A DNA stretch of 64,000 bases from Sorex araneus (GCF_027595985.1 NC_073302.1:396046403-396110402), one strand, 5' to 3'. Positions 23,624 to 36,109 are shown, counted from the first letter of the stretch. Notes: generated by a model from the letters alone, not told the origin. Made by a program: numbers and translations.

Positions 23624-23770
23624 GGGTCCTACAGATAGTTCAGTGGGTAAAGTGCTTGCCTTGCATGAGCCAACTTGGGTTCGATCCCCAGTAGCCCATA
23701 TGTCCCCACAAGGCCCACCAGAAGTGATCTCTCAGCACAATAAGCCCTAGAACTAGCTGGAAAGACCAAG
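23624..23770 (+). mobile_element. SOR type A SINE, diverged
   Basis: Sense copy: agttcagtgggtaaagtgct, gccttgcatgagccaacttg and B box GGTTCGATCCC. Its body is shortened and the tail eroded. Confidence 0.8.
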
Positions 23771-23997
23771 TAAGATAAAATACATCAAAAATAAATAAAA
23801 AATAGAAATGATCAATACTTGGCAGTGTCTCTTAAAAATAATTCACAGAAAATATAACGTTTCTGATTAAAAAAAGAATGCGACTATCATTCTTAAGCTA
23901 AACTTATTACTAATCTCTGATGTCCCTCAACACACATTTAAAGTTTTTGTTGAAACAGTTTTAGGTCTTGCATTTCTTTTTTTAAAATGCATGTTTT

Positions 23998-24182
23998 TTG
24001 GGCCGGAGCGATAGCACAGCGGGTAGGGCTTTTGCCTTGCACCCGGCTGACCCGGGTTCCATCCCCGGCATCCCATATGGTCTCCCAAGCACTGCCAGGA
24101 GTAATTCCTGAGTGCAAAGCCAGGAGTAACCCCTGAGCATCGCTGGGTGTGACCCAAAAAGCAAAAAAATAAATAAATAAAT
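23998..24182 (+). mobile_element. SOR type A SINE inserted beside the last SEMA3A exon
   Basis: Young copy with intact A box, (AAAT)n-rich tail and a 14-base duplication AAAATGCATGTTTT at 23984-23997 and 24183-24196. The nick TT/AAAA fits L1 endonuclease. The 3' duplication ends only 25 bases before the last coding exon. Confidence 0.96.
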
Positions 24183-24221
24183 AAAATGCATGTTTTCAAT
24201 TACCTTATTTTCTCCTTCTAG

Positions 24222-24677
24222 ATCAGAGTGGATGACCATATTATCAGGACAGAACAAGGACTTCTGCTTCGCAGTCTGCAGCAGAAGAATTCAGGCAATT
24301 ACCTCTGTCATGCTGTGGAACACGGATTCATGCAAACTCTTCTTAAAGTGACCCTAGAAGTCATTGACACGGAGCATTTGGAAGAACTTCTTCATAAAGA
24401 TGATGATGGAGATGGCTCTAAAACCAAAGAATTATCCAACAGCATGACCCCTAGCCAGAAGGTCTGGTACAGAGACTTCATGCAGCTTATCAACCATCCC
24501 AACCTAAACACTATGGATGAGTTCTGTGAACAAGTGTGGAAAAGGGACCGAAAACAACGTCGGCAAAGGCCAGGACATGCCCAAGGGAACAGTAACAAAT
24601 GGAAGCACTTACAAGAAAACAAGAAAGGTAGAAACAGGAGGACCCACGAATTTGAGAGGGCACCCAGGAGTGTCTGA
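24222..24677 (+). CDS. SEMA3A: SEMA3A last coding exon: Ig domain end, basic tail, stop
   Basis: Starts after TTTTCTCCTTCTAG with Ile-Arg-Val-Asp-Asp-His and runs 151 codons to TGA (24675-24677). Residues GNYLCHAVEHG carry the second Ig half-cystine. EEL-LHKDDDGDG is an acidic linker. The conserved SMTPSQKVWYRDFMQLINHP block is followed by FCEQVWKRDRKQRRQRPG, where the Cys is the one known to link SEMA3A dimers. The C-terminus KKGRNRRTHEFERAPRSV is strongly basic, binds neuropilin and heparan sulfate in the family, and holds a further convertase-type site. Length and content match the usual C-terminus of the roughly 771-772-residue protein. The frame is intact, so the gene appears functional. 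Confidence 0.98.
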   Translation: MRVDDHIIRTEQGLLLRSLQQKNSGNYLCHAVEHGFMQTLLKVTLEVIDTEHLEELLHKDDDGDGSKTKELSNSMTPSQKVWYRDFMQLINHPNLNTMDEFCEQVWKRDRKQRRQRPGHAQGNSNKWKHLQENKKGRNRRTHEFERAPRSV

Positions 24678-27600
24678 GCTGCTTTACCTCTAGAAACCTC
24701 AAACAAGCAGAAACTTGCCTAGACAATAACTGGAAAAAATGCAATATACATGAATCTTTTTCATGGCATTATGTGGATGTTTACAATGGTGGGTAATGCA
24801 ACTGAGTTCCACCAATTATAAATTGAGTCCATGAGTAACTAATCTACCAGGCTTTTCTTCCTAATACCAACACCTAATAGAGGTCAGGTGAACTCAGATG
24901 TTCGCTTTAGCAGACTTAATTTTTCCTATGAGATTTCATTGTACAGGTTTCACTTTTGTTTTTGCCTGAGAAATAAAAATGTCATTTACCATATTGCCAT
25001 CAAAAGAAGAAACACTGCATCAGCAAGGCCATTTCATTGAACTAAAAGATTAAAATAAACTGCATGGATTTACTAAGCTGATGAATATTCCAAAAGGTTG
25101 TTGGATTCAAGGATATTATTTGTCTACCGGCACTCATGTTTATATGTACTGGAGGAGTAAAATGATACTGACTGAAATGGTCTGTGGAAATATAAAAAAA
25201 CATAAACCATCCATCATCCAGAAGAAAAATGGAATACACTGATCTACTACTGATGTCTTCTTTCAGCTTTGATCTAAATATGTATTTTATTAAAACTATA
25301 ATTTAAATGTACCATGACAAATATGCAGTAAAATATTAGCTCTTTTCTAAGCTAGAATAGGTTTTTTTGTCTTACAACTATCGTGCTATGTAGTTCTTGT
25401 TTTAAAGTTTCCAGTTGTGTGCTGCTTTTTCCCCCAACATTTTGTTTTCAGTTCTACATGAGGGACAGCCAAAATTGTTTTAGAGATATATCAACATCAG
25501 TAACAGCTAATTCCTAAAACATGAATTTAAATTATTCCTTATTTCTGAGGAATTCAAACAAGTAACATATCCCCTTACTTAAGTATTATCTAAATTAATT
25601 TTAACCCACGTATTATTTAGACAAAAACAGAGCATTTGACTGGAATAAAAGGGAAAAAAACAAAGCTGATTTGATAAATGAGTTTTTTGGTTACTAATGG
25701 ATCAATGAAGAGAACAAAATGGACATTTAATGGAAATAATAAGCATTGTCTTTAAGAAATAGTGTTAATAGAAATGTCTCAGTTCTGTGCTTTGATCCCT
25801 GCATAGTTGAGACATAAAAACTCTCTCATGATTCCATTGGAATCACATCTGCTTCACTTAATTTTTTCAAAGACAGATCAATAATATACAAAGCATCTGA
25901 AAAAGTTGCCAACTCCATATCATTTTACTTTTATCCTACTTTTTAAAGCAATTATCTGTCTTATCAAAGAATACATGACTCTTCTTTATGAGAGAACACA
26001 TGACTCTTCTTATGTCATCAAAAATGACTTTTATGCTATTTCCCAGGAAACAACTCACATTCAGAACATATAAACCTTTTGTTTTTCTGGCAGCAATTTT
26101 AAGAAGTAAGGTCAAAGGTCATTAGTTGAGGGTTTGCCTCTGCTGTCCTAAGATGATTCTTTGAGAATCATTGACTCCAAGATTCCAGGATGTATAAAAT
26201 CTTTAACATCACAATAATTTCTCTTGCACTGCACTCACCTTTCCAAAAATCCCTTCCTAGGTTCTTCATTATGCACAAAAGTACTAAGTAACATCTATTG
26301 CTAATTAATAAAACAGCACTGAATTTCTATCGCTAGCTATCTTGAGATTCTAATTAACTCAGAATTAAGCATTATTTTCTCACCTCAGACTACAGTGAAT
26401 TAAAAAATACTTGATCAGCTGAAATATTTCACAGATGGAAGCTCATGTTTCAGTTCTAATGATTATTTTTGAATAAACAATTTGTTGACATTACAAATTG
26501 TTACAAATGAAAGCCTAAAATATATTACATTTAATTTTAGGCTCCATTGATTGGTGTGGTGTTACTTTTTGAAGCACATTCTTAAATGGTAGCTTAAATG
26601 TTAAACTATTTGAAGGGCACACTCCTGTAGAGAAAAAATAAATTGTTTGACATATGAATCAAAGAACAGAGTGCTCCAAAAAATAAGTCTTTCTTTTATT
26701 TTCATAGAATATATTAACTACTAAAATTCAGTGTTGCATTTCATTCTAAAATTGCATTTGAAATATATTTGTGATAATGGAATTATTGTATTTCTTCTTA
26801 CTGATCCTGAAAATAAAATATTTAAAGGCATAGAGATTGTATAACTTCAAGACTGCCTTTTAATATTGGAATGCATTTTATTTGACATTATGAAATACCA
26901 ATAGAGAGTCTAGACTTTAAGAGAAAGGTAAAGAAATGATCTAGTAGCATGTTTTTATAAATGATCAGGTCTATATTTTCAAAAATAATGATTGATATGA
27001 CTTGCAGGTAATAAGTTATTACAGTCATAAACTTCTGCCAATATGGTTTGAAAGGGGAGAGGTTGCACGAAAAATAATTAACATCCCATTTTATTTAGTT
27101 CCAATAGACTATGGCATATGCATGTATCATCAGAGTTGAAACTTTGTTATGAGACTCATGTGACCATAAGCAAATTATGACAGCAATCTTAAGGTAGGAA
27201 TAAAGGTATATGGCAGCAGAGAAATTCTGGCCTAGTGAAATCAAATGTAAAATGTAAATGCATGTAAATGCACACTTAATGCTACTTTTTATGTATTATT
27301 TGGTGATTTTTTCAATGGTATGTGTTTAATATTTTTGCTACCTACACATTAATCAAAGAGATGTAAATAATTTTGAAAAGAAGTGGAAGAACAGTGTAAA
27401 ATGCAATTTTTATAGGTACTCCATTTCAGTATGATCAATATCATCTTAAAATGCAAAATTTTTCTACACAGGTGACAAGGTGGTTTATGTGCTATTTTAG
27501 GGCAGAAGGTGTTTGTCAATTCAAAGAGCATGGGGTTTTTTTGACCAGGTAATAAGTATGTCCCATATCTGTATTTATTCATTGCATTTCAGATGGGAAC

Positions 27601-28659
27601 TAAAGAACTGGAGAAAAAAATGTAATGAAACTGCTGCTGTAAATTATTCATTCTAGCATGTATTCAGTTGCTAAATACACCTTTCTTTAAAATATTTGAA
27701 TTCAGATGTCTTTACTGTTCCCTGTAGCACATGATCCCAAGGAACATATCTTTAGAAACTGGTGGGAAACAGAGGCAGATTGCTAGATAATCAGCTAACA
27801 GATTTCTTCATTGTAGTTATATGTAAACTGGGTTCTATATTTATGGTGATAGTATGAAATTATAGCCCTTTAAGTTAAATACTCTCTTTATGTTATACCT
27901 AAGAAAATTAATAAGGGGATAAAATTCTATATTATGTCATTGTCATAATCAGTTTGAGTCTATTCAGGATATCTAAATATTTTCAGTGGTTGTTACTGAA
28001 ATTGCAATATTGGTTATAAGCAAGCTATTGACTAATATAGAGACATGAATTAACATTTTGAAATTGTTGTTTTATGAATTCATTTTTAAATATGGCTGCA
28101 TTTACTTTATTGGAAATCTTAAAATTCTGTGGCTTCAGACACATTTAGCAAGTAGGATTCAATGTCACGTTTTTCTGTAATAATGTATTAGGTATAAACT
28201 GACCTAAGGCCAAAGACATCCATGCTTTTTATTTGTTTGTAATAATTACTTATAGTCAATGTTAATGTCTGAAAAATGCATGTTTCCATAAAAATATCAT
28301 TTTTAAATAATTTCCAAAATTCTATTTATTTCATTATTCAACAATTCTCCTATATTAATTAAATATACCTTATTTAAATGAATATTTTAAGACATCCTAT
28401 AAACTAAAGAGAAAATGAAGTCACATAAATGGTGTCTTTCATGTACTATGGCAATATTCACAGCCAAGATAACTGACCAAAACAGTTTCATTTTCATTTC
28501 AAACATGAGGGCACACACAAGTAGAAACAGAGGTACCAAATCAAAATTAATGAACTAAAGAGACGATTTTTTTTAAAAAAGCAAAGAGATTAGCTTTCAG
28601 ATGTTCTACCCTCTAGAACTAAACCTCTACCTGTTTGCTTACATTTCAATTACAATATA

Positions 28660-28770
28660 TTTTTTAAATCTACTATGAATAAGGCTCGGTTAGGTGATGA
28701 GGCTTCAAAGATGAGTGAACCTTACTTCTGTCCTAAATAGTTCATAGGTCGATAAAGGAAACAGGTGCTG
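28660..28770 (+). mobile_element. Ancient mammalian repeat-like fragment
   Basis: The phrase order aataaggctcggttaggtga, cttcaaagatgagtgaacct and taaaggaaacaggtg recalls the 'aggtgctggg-atacaaagatgaataag' segment of old mammalian L2/MIR-type repeats. Weak. Confidence 0.35.
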
Positions 28771-28924
28771 GCACAATTTCCCATCACCTAAAATGAAAAG
28801 TCTTGCCTGTTTCTCAGAACCCTAGATGAAGCTAACCACCCTCTCTGTGCTAAATCTGTGTCTTGGGTATAATTTTTGTCTTATCAACACACTTTTCACA
28901 GAGAAATTAATTTCTACTCTTATA

Positions 28925-29031
28925 ACCTCTCTGCCTTTCTATATTGTATGTTTCTTGAGGGCAATGTTTGTGTCTTATTTACCACAGCCGCCCATGCCTA
29001 GCATGGTGCTTTGTAAAATAAAATGAATAAA
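28925..29031 (+). mobile_element. LINE-2 (L2) 3' end fragment
   Basis: Reads atgtttcttgagggcaatgt, ttgtgtcttatttaccacag and cctagcatggtgctttgtaa, the classic order of the L2 3' end (cttgagggca, gtgtcttattt, cctagca-gtgc). Its AATAAA motifs could serve as a distal polyadenylation signal. Confidence 0.7.
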
Positions 29032-29309
29032 GTCACTGTTGGGAAGCATGAGATTAACCTTGTTTAAGTGCAAGGTGAAAATGCGCCATAAAGGTGCAAT
29101 AGCCACAATGAAAAAATAAAAGGCTTAATCTGAGGAAAGAGATTTTGAAAAAAAAAAGTTCATAAAATAAGTGACAAACAAGATGTGAATTGAAATTTAA
29201 ATGAGTCTTTTTTTCAAGATAAGGTTAAAAGAAGGGCAACCTGGACAAAAGAAACATAAATGAAGAGAAAGAAGTCATGTTTTTGTTTCCTTGGTTGCTT
29301 TTGTGTAGC

Positions 29310-29455
29310 TGGGTGTGGTCCCCAAATAGGTATTATTATCGATTCTCCACTCAGTACTTATTCATGGCAGCCTCATGGCACCATATGGGGTGCTGGGAAT
29401 ATCGAACCCGGGTCAACCATGTGCAGTGCAAACACCCTACTATCTGTACTATGGA
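29310..29455 (-). mobile_element. SOR type A SINE
   Basis: Antisense: agctgggtgtggtccccaaa, caccatatggggtgctggga and atcgaacccgggtcaaccat. First SINE after the SEMA3A 3' region. Confidence 0.8.
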
Positions 29456-30090
29456 AACTAGTGTTCCAAACAGATTGAATTTAGGATTAGTAAAGAAAAG
29501 CAAAATGCCCCACTTCTACAAATCCAAGGGGATACATTTATTCTTTTTTTTTTTCATGAATTTTCATTTCCTGATCTCTCTAGCCTACATTTTCACTGCT
29601 GGCACATGATCTCACTTTCTTTGCCTCCACTCCTTTTGCTCTCCATTTTTTACACCATACTTTTGATCCCTTCTATCTTTACTCATTCAGCTGGAGCCAT
29701 AGCACTGATATAACCATTGTCAAACTAATTCTGTGCTCACAATCCCTTTCTAGTTCCACACCAAGCTTTATGTGGAATCTGTAATTCCACAAACCAATGG
29801 TTGGGAGAAAGTGACTTAATAACATTGATCCCCATCATGCTACCACAGTTCAATTTCAGGTTCCTCTTACAATATCTACCAAGATCATTCTCTCACTCAC
29901 ATAAGCTGCTCAGCCTCAGTTAATTAGCAAGGTGTCTCACAAACAATTTTCTTCAACGACAAGATTAAAAATAGGAACCCATATTTGTGAAATGAATAAT
30001 ATAAACAAAATACTCCACTGACTAATGGTGTGTAATGAACAAAGACTTGCAAATTTTAACTCTTTTTGTTTAAAAAAAAAACTAAGGAAG
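29456..30090. other. Intergenic, no feature seen
   Basis: Mixed composition with a T run at 29546-29558; no gene recognised. Confidence 0.45.
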
Positions 30091-30265
30091 CCTTGGTCCA
30101 GAGCAATAGTATAGTAGGTAGGGTGCTTGCCTTGCACAAGGCCAAGCTGGATTTGATCTCAGGCGCCATATATGATTCCCTGAGCCCAGCCAAGAGTGAT
30201 CCTTGAGTGTAGAGCCAGAATGAAAGCTCTAAGCATTGCTGCAGATGCCCCCCAACAAAACCAAA
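30091..30265 (+). mobile_element. SOR type A SINE, diverged
   Basis: Sense: ggtccagagcaatagtatag, gcttgccttgcacaaggcca and cctgagcccagccaagagtg; A-rich end. Confidence 0.78.
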
Positions 30266-30677
30266 ACAAAAAAGTTGTAATTACATCTTGAATTTGCCAA
30301 TTTTTATAATAAAATTATATAAAACTGTCATTTTTCTCTCAGATAATGAAAGAATATATTTTATTACTCTTAACCTAAATTATATACTTGTAGGTATACT
30401 ATATTAGCACAGTATCTATATGAAAGCTTTCATAAATGTGTTCAAGTCATCATAGTTTCAGTAAATTTTGTTCTCAACTTTTCTCCTTTCTTTGTAAATC
30501 TCACTAACATTAGACTTCAACTAAATGAATTTTAAAGTACACTTGTGTAGCCCAGTTCTTACTTTTTGATTGCTCTATTGATGCCTAAGTCTACAAACTT
30601 TGTAGACAAAATTTTGGGTCTGAACAAAAATAAATTCTACAGTTTAGGATTTTTTAAAAAAATTACCTCTAATATTT
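30266..30677. other. Intergenic, no feature seen
   Basis: AT-rich; nothing recognised. Confidence 0.45.
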
Positions 30678-30832
30678 TTTCTTTTTTTTTGGTCACACCC
30701 AGTGTTCTCAAGGCTAACTGCTTTCTCTGCACCCAGGAATTACTTCTGGCAGGACTTAGGGAACCATTTGCAGTGACAGGGATTTGCTTGCAAGGCAAGC
30801 ATCTTACCTGCTGCCCTATGTCTCAGGCCAAA
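30678..30832 (-). mobile_element. SOR type A SINE, diverged
   Basis: Antisense: tttttggtcacacccagtgt, ctgcacccaggaattacttc and ttgcaaggcaagcatcttac. Confidence 0.78.
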
Positions 30833-31053
30833 TTTCACCCCAATGTTTAAGAGTTCTACCTGTATCTTTCAAAAAGATAATTTCATTCTTGTATATTTTT
30901 GTATATTTTTGTGCTTTTATGCAATGTTTTATATTTCTTACATATATCATAAATCAGTATAGTTCTCTATATGCCATTTAATAAATTCTTGAATTTTTAT
31001 TCAAATTAGCATACTTGCTTTAAATTTGTATTTTTGACACCTACCAATTTTGG

Positions 31054-31305
31054 ATGGGCTGGAACGATAGCACAGGGGTAGCCTTTCATGCAGCCAACCC
31101 TTGTTCAATTCCTCCGCCCCTCCCTTTCTCAGAGAGCCCAGCAAGCTACTGAGAGTATCTCACCCACTCGGCAGAGCCTGGCAAGCTACCTGTGGTGTAT
31201 TGGATATGCAAAAAAAACAGTAACAATAAGTCTCACAATGAGAGACATTACCGGTGCCCGCTCAAACAAATCAATGAGCAGCAACGGGATGACAGTGACA
31301 GTGAC
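31054..31305 (+). mobile_element. Type B SINE, full length
   Basis: Sense copy with head (gggctggaacgatagcacag), body (agagcccagcaagctactga, atgagagacattaccggtgc) and tail gatgacagtgacagtgacag. Near-identical flanks accaattttgga (before) and accattttgga (after) look like the target duplication. No poly(A). Confidence 0.92.
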
Positions 31306-31734
31306 AGTCACCATTTTGGAAACATTGCACTTCACTTCTTTGTATAATTTTTTACTTTAATAGTTTATTTGTTGAAACTGATTATATTTCACAGAGTTCA
31401 CAAAGAAATTTAAATTATTAATTTGTGATATTGGACAGCATTAAAAAAACTGGTATCCATATGGAAAAGAAAATATTGAATTTCAACAATTATCAAATAT
31501 ATTAATTTTGAAAGGTATTAGTAAATAATCAGCCCAGGATTACTAATTTTGACATAAACAGTAGTCTCGTCAGTAATATTAAGAAGAACTCAATTTCTAA
31601 TCTCTTCTAGATTTTAAAGTACATACAATAGCAAATATTAAAAATACAAAATTCCCTAATCATTCAAGAAGTGATACCTTGTTTCTCCCAGTGAAGATTG
31701 GAATATAATTTGTTACAGTTTCAATTCTGCTCTA
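31306..31734. other. Intergenic, no feature seen
   Basis: AT-rich; nothing recognised. Confidence 0.45.
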
Positions 31735-32210
31735 TTTTTTATTTATTTAATTTATTTATTTTTAATTGAGGCTCCATGAGATACACAGATACAAAGCTGT
31801 TCATGCTCAGATTTCAGTCAGATTGTGTTCCAATACCCGTCCCTACCAGTGTACATTTCCTACCACCAATGAACCCAATTCCCACACCCCAAGCCCCACT
31901 GCTCACCTGCAGCCTGCCTCTATGGCAGGCATTTTTCTTTTCTCATTCTCTCTCCCTCTCCCTCCCTCCCCCCTGCTTCCTCCCCTCCCCCCCCTCTCTC
32001 TCTCTGTTCCTTTACATACTTTCATCATGCAGTTCTTATCCAGACTGATCATTTCCAATTATTATTACCATAGTGGTTCCTTCTCTATCCTACCTGTGTT
32101 CTTTCCCCAGAACCTGAGGTAGTCTTGCAATCATGGACCAGTCCTCCTGTCCGTGTTTCTACTGTTCTACTGTTTCATACTATGTTTTTATTTTTTTTAA
32201 TGTCCCACAA
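31735..32210 (-). mobile_element. 5'-truncated L1, 3' UTR, antisense
   Basis: T-rich start (A-rich tail in sense), then ccatgagatacacagataca, cagtgtacatttcctaccac and tctatggcaggcattttt. The reverse complement matches the end of the L1 at 53.9-54.05 kb (ggtggtagggaatgtacact). The CT-rich run at 31935-32010 is the G-rich polypurine tract of the L1 3' UTR read from the other strand. Confidence 0.85.
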
Positions 32211-33253
32211 ATGAATACTGTTCCATTTCTCAAACTATATTTTCCTTGGTGATGTTGATTAAATTATAGTGTATCTGATATTTTATTTTCATTACTATAA
32301 ATCTTGATTAAAGAAAAATTTTATATATACACAAAAAATTATGTTATCAGTGTATTTAACCTTAGAGCAAAAAGCTTTACAATATGTTGAATTATATTAC
32401 AATCTAATTAAATATATATAGTAGTAGATAAAATAAAAATAACCAGAAATAATAAAGGCTTACTAAAAGAAAAATAAAGGCTTACTAAAGTTTTTCTCCT
32501 TGTAATAGTAATATTTAATGTTTATATTGCTTTTAATGTTCAAAATATTTTCATGACCTTATTTGATCTTCCTTATATGACCAATTTTTAATCTTCCCTT
32601 TTAAGGAAAAGACATAGCTGGTTTATTTTAAGAATGACTTCAGAAATTAATATCCAAGATTATAATCTGTTTGTAATCAAATCCTTATTTGATTCTATTA
32701 GAAAATAATATTTTTATTACAACATGTAGTATTTAGTATACTTTTAATATATTATCACTGCAATATTATTTAAGGAAAATTATTAAATTGGGTACTTGGT
32801 AACATGAAATACTAATATGGATGATGCATAAAGCAAAGATAATACTTGAATCAATGTTTATACTTCACTTCCCCTAAGGAAAAATACCTGAATCAAAATG
32901 TTTATATTTCACTTCCCCTAAGGAAAACTATAATAGAAAACAAGAGAACATTTATATTATACACTTTAAATGAGTCAACTAGCATTAATTCTTTATAAAA
33001 TAAGGTTTTTCACTTTAATATGTGACCAAGAAAAAAGTCTTATGAAAGTAATTTAAAGTTTATGAAATTCCCCCATAAGTGAAAAAATGGAATTGTCTTA
33101 TTTACAATTTTAAATGAATACTTTCTGAATACATTTTATTTTTTCAATAATCAACTATAAAATTTGTGAACAAAATTGATTTTTTGTTTTAGTAAAATTT
33201 CATATAATAGAAAGATCAAGTTTTCAGTACTTTTCATTAGTTTATAATTCTTT
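32211..33253. other. Intergenic, no feature seen
   Basis: AT-rich. Two short phrases repeat: ggcttactaaa with flanking A-rich sequence at 32457-32489, and tatacttcacttcccctaag / tatatttcacttcccctaag at about 32860-32925. Confidence 0.45.
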
Positions 33254-33415
33254 GAGGGCTGGAGAGATAGATTTTATAAGCATTTGCCTTGGACACAGTC
33301 AATCTAGACTCAAACCCTGATATTATTTACATTCCCCCAAGCACCACCAGAAGTATCCTGAGTATAGCACCAGGAGTAAACTCTGAGCACATGTGAGTGT
33401 GGCCAAATAATAAAA
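33254..33415 (+). mobile_element. SOR type A SINE, diverged
   Basis: Sense: gagggctggagagatagatt, gcatttgccttggacacagt, caagcaccaccagaagtatc and an A-rich end. Confidence 0.8.
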
Positions 33416-34800
33416 ATAATTAACTAAATAAATTTTACTACTTCCTACTACATAAAACTTTAGTACACTGTTAGTAAATGCCAGAGAAATTCTCTTCAGG
33501 TTCTTCTTTATAAATGATATATAAAATCATTTATTATACATAATTTTGACTCGTCAAAAATTAATATTTTTCTTGATACATATGTATAGATTATTTCATT
33601 TCAAAGAATCAGGTTAAAAGATAATAACATAAAACTTGAGACTTTTGTAATAGTCTGTATAGTATTTTTTGAATTCTAAGTTCTTAGTTGGCCACTTGCT
33701 TTGTTTTCAGCCCCACCTGTTAAGAGAGCAGTACTTCATCTGGTGGAAATGAACTGTAGGAGAAACAACTTGCTTTGGAAAGAAGTACCTAGATCCAGTC
33801 AACTATCAATTTAACAAAGAGCCCCCATAAAGTCCGTTTTCTAAATTTTTATTACATCATCTGAACCACTTTTGGAGATTATTTTTAAATCTAAGATTAT
33901 GTATTAAGCATAGATTAAGATAACCACTTTTCACTGGATGTCTCTCATAACCAGTTGTGTCACTTCTGCTACACCATATGGTATTCTGCTGTGTGACATT
34001 TGATTAAAATACATCTTATAAACTAGATCAACATCATAAAGTTCTACAAAATATCTCTGCATTATTATAAGCCTATGCTCTTTGAAAGAGCAGTTTCCAG
34101 TAAAAAAAAAAATTGGTATTGTCTCTTTATATCACTTCTAAATCTTCATGATGACACCATAACAAAACAAAGCAAATTTGTGTTTTGAAAGCCAGTATAA
34201 TATCATCATTTCTTTCTCATTCTTTTTAAAATTAGATTTTATTTTTTATGATTTTCCTCAACTCTTTGGAGCATCTGGCACATCTTTTTATCTTTTTTTC
34301 TACTTAACAATCTATCTTGAACATTCTAATATTCTTGCCAATTACACATCTATCACCTATATTTCACTGCAACTTACTAATGTCTCCAGGTCTGTTTCAC
34401 TCATTAACCAGAGATGAAGAAATGATGGAGGTCTTACTTGCATGTGTTTACAATCAAGTTTAAAGAAGGGTGCGGCCAGAGTATTGAACTACTGTTCTCA
34501 CTGACCAAGATCACGAGCCATCCTAGCACCACTTGGGATGCCAAATAAATAAGTGACTAGATAGACAAGAAACTTGAACTTCAGGATATTAGAATAAAAT
34601 AGAGCACAGTTTGAAAAATTAAGCATATTTTCATTTATTTTTTGTGTGACTGGTATACCTTAAACACCAGATGCAATCTATCTTTGGTTTTGAAAGGTGA
34701 ATAAGAATTTTCTCTGATTTTTTAGCACAATAAAAAAAGAAAGGGAAACACAGAGGCAGCATGGCAATTGCTGTTGAGTATAACAATACCTTTCCTAGTT
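33416..34800. other. Intergenic, no feature seen
   Basis: AT-rich. A possible SINE remnant around 34465-34550 (ggtgcggccagagtattgaa) is too weak to call. Confidence 0.45.
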
Positions 34801-34813
34801 AAACATAATGAAG

Positions 34814-34998
34814 CACTGTAGCACTGTAGCACTGTCGTCCCATTGCTCATCGATTTACTCGAGCAGGCACCAGTAACGTCTCCACTGTGAGATGACTTGT
34901 TACTGTCTTTGGCATATCGAATAGTCCATGGGTAGCTTGCCAGGCTCTGCCATGCAGGCGGGATACTCTCGATAGCTTACCAGGCTCTCCAAGAGGGA
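34814..34998 (-). mobile_element. Type B SINE, 5'-truncated, with target duplication
   Basis: Antisense copy lacking the tRNA head. AAACATAATGAAG flanks it exactly at 34801-34813 and 34999-35011. The sense tail is three TACAGTGC units touching the duplication, with no A run. The nick in SINE orientation (CTAA/CTTC) is not the L1 consensus. Confidence 0.96.
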
Positions 34999-35094
34999 AA
35001 ACATAATGAAGTTAGTAATATTAAATGTTTACAACATACTCTTCTTTATTAAGCACTATATTTGCATTACTTTAATTAATATAACAAATCAAAC

Positions 35095-35842
35095 CCCTGT
35101 TTTTATTTTTTAATTTTAAATTTATTTTAATGTATACAAAAGCCACAATTCTTCATACAATTCTAGAGTTGAAGCTGATTAGATAACAAAGCCTCAATAT
35201 TAAAATTGATAGATATAAAAATCAAATGTTTTATGTGAAATTTGTTATAGCTAATCACAGGGTTATTGTTTACCTTAGAATTTATTAAGCTATTTCTTGC
35301 CAATTAAGTCTTCTGTGTTTTTTTTAAAGACATAAACTTTCATGATTACGTTTCAGTCATACAATGATTGAGTACCCATTCCTCCACCAGTGCCCATTCT
35401 CCACCACCAATGTTCCCAGTATCTCTTCCACCACCCCCACCTCATCTCGCCTACCTCTGTGGCAGGCACATTTCCCTTTACTCTCCTTTTTCTTTCGGGT
35501 GTTATGGTTTGCAATATAGGTACTAAGTGGCCATCACATTTGGTCCTTCTGTGCGTTTTTGAGTTTAGTTGACTTCAATATTATTTTCCCATCTAATTTA
35601 GTGTGCCTTTCCTGGAATTTCAGTATTGAGGAAATAGGAGGTATCCCAGCAGTACAAAGACTTCAGGATCTATGGTCTGAGGAAATGAGTTGACTTAGTG
35701 GTGGTTGAGGAAATGGGCATTATTTCTGAGGCTTCAGGAACTGGGGGAGGGAGATGGTGGTGAGGGAGTGTGGGGGTGACTGCCCTTCCCCATTCTGAGA
35801 AGACACAAGTGTTCTTAGCCTGGGGACCTGGGTAAGTGAAAT
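35095..35842. repeat. Unclassified dispersed repeat, copy 1 (interrupted)
   Basis: Shares ordered blocks with 37318-37840: gagttgaagctgattagata, ttattaagctatttcttgcc, gagtttagttgacttcaata, ctatggtctgaggaaatgag and agaagacacaagtgttctta. It is split by an L1 end at 35318-35545. No family recognised; an LTR is possible. Confidence 0.75.
35318..35545 (-). mobile_element. 5'-truncated L1 3' end inside repeat copy 1
   Basis: Poly(T) start, then catgattacgtttcagtcat, ccagtgcccattctccacca and ctctgtggcaggcacatttc: an antisense L1 3' UTR. CTTCTGTG is duplicated at 35310-35317 and 35546-35553, and the equivalent place in repeat copy 2 (about 37530-37545) is empty. Confidence 0.88.
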
Positions 35843-36109
35843 TAATAAATAAAGAAAATAAAATAAGTAAATGCCTTATTCTCACAAGCAGATGTGCCAG
35901 AAATAAAATTCTAATGCATTATTATTCCTGGGCACTTAGGCTACTATGAAGAAAAATTGCTATTTTAAGGAAAGATATCATGTGGAGAGACAGGGGAATT
36001 ATCTTAAATGGATTAGGAAATCTATATAGGCTAATTTAATTAGCAGGGATTATCTCTATTGTAAAGCATGATAGAAAATCAAGTGGTCTTGGCACTGTGC
36101 AAAACTGCT

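Larger units (their letters stand above)
24678..29036 (+). other. Probable SEMA3A 3' UTR and downstream flank, SINE-free
   Basis: More than 4.3 kb after the stop hold no shrew SINE, unlike every other stretch of this size here except the flank of the 48-kb L1. AATAAA signals lie at 24972, 25054, 26637, 26812, 29017 and 29026. Which is used cannot be told from sequence. A long 3' UTR is typical of class 3 semaphorins; the extent is inference. Confidence 0.55.

Noticed and set aside
31766-32122. 118-codon frame with a Ser/Leu/Pro-rich centre
   Set aside because: Lies in the antisense L1 3' UTR and its polypyrimidine tract.
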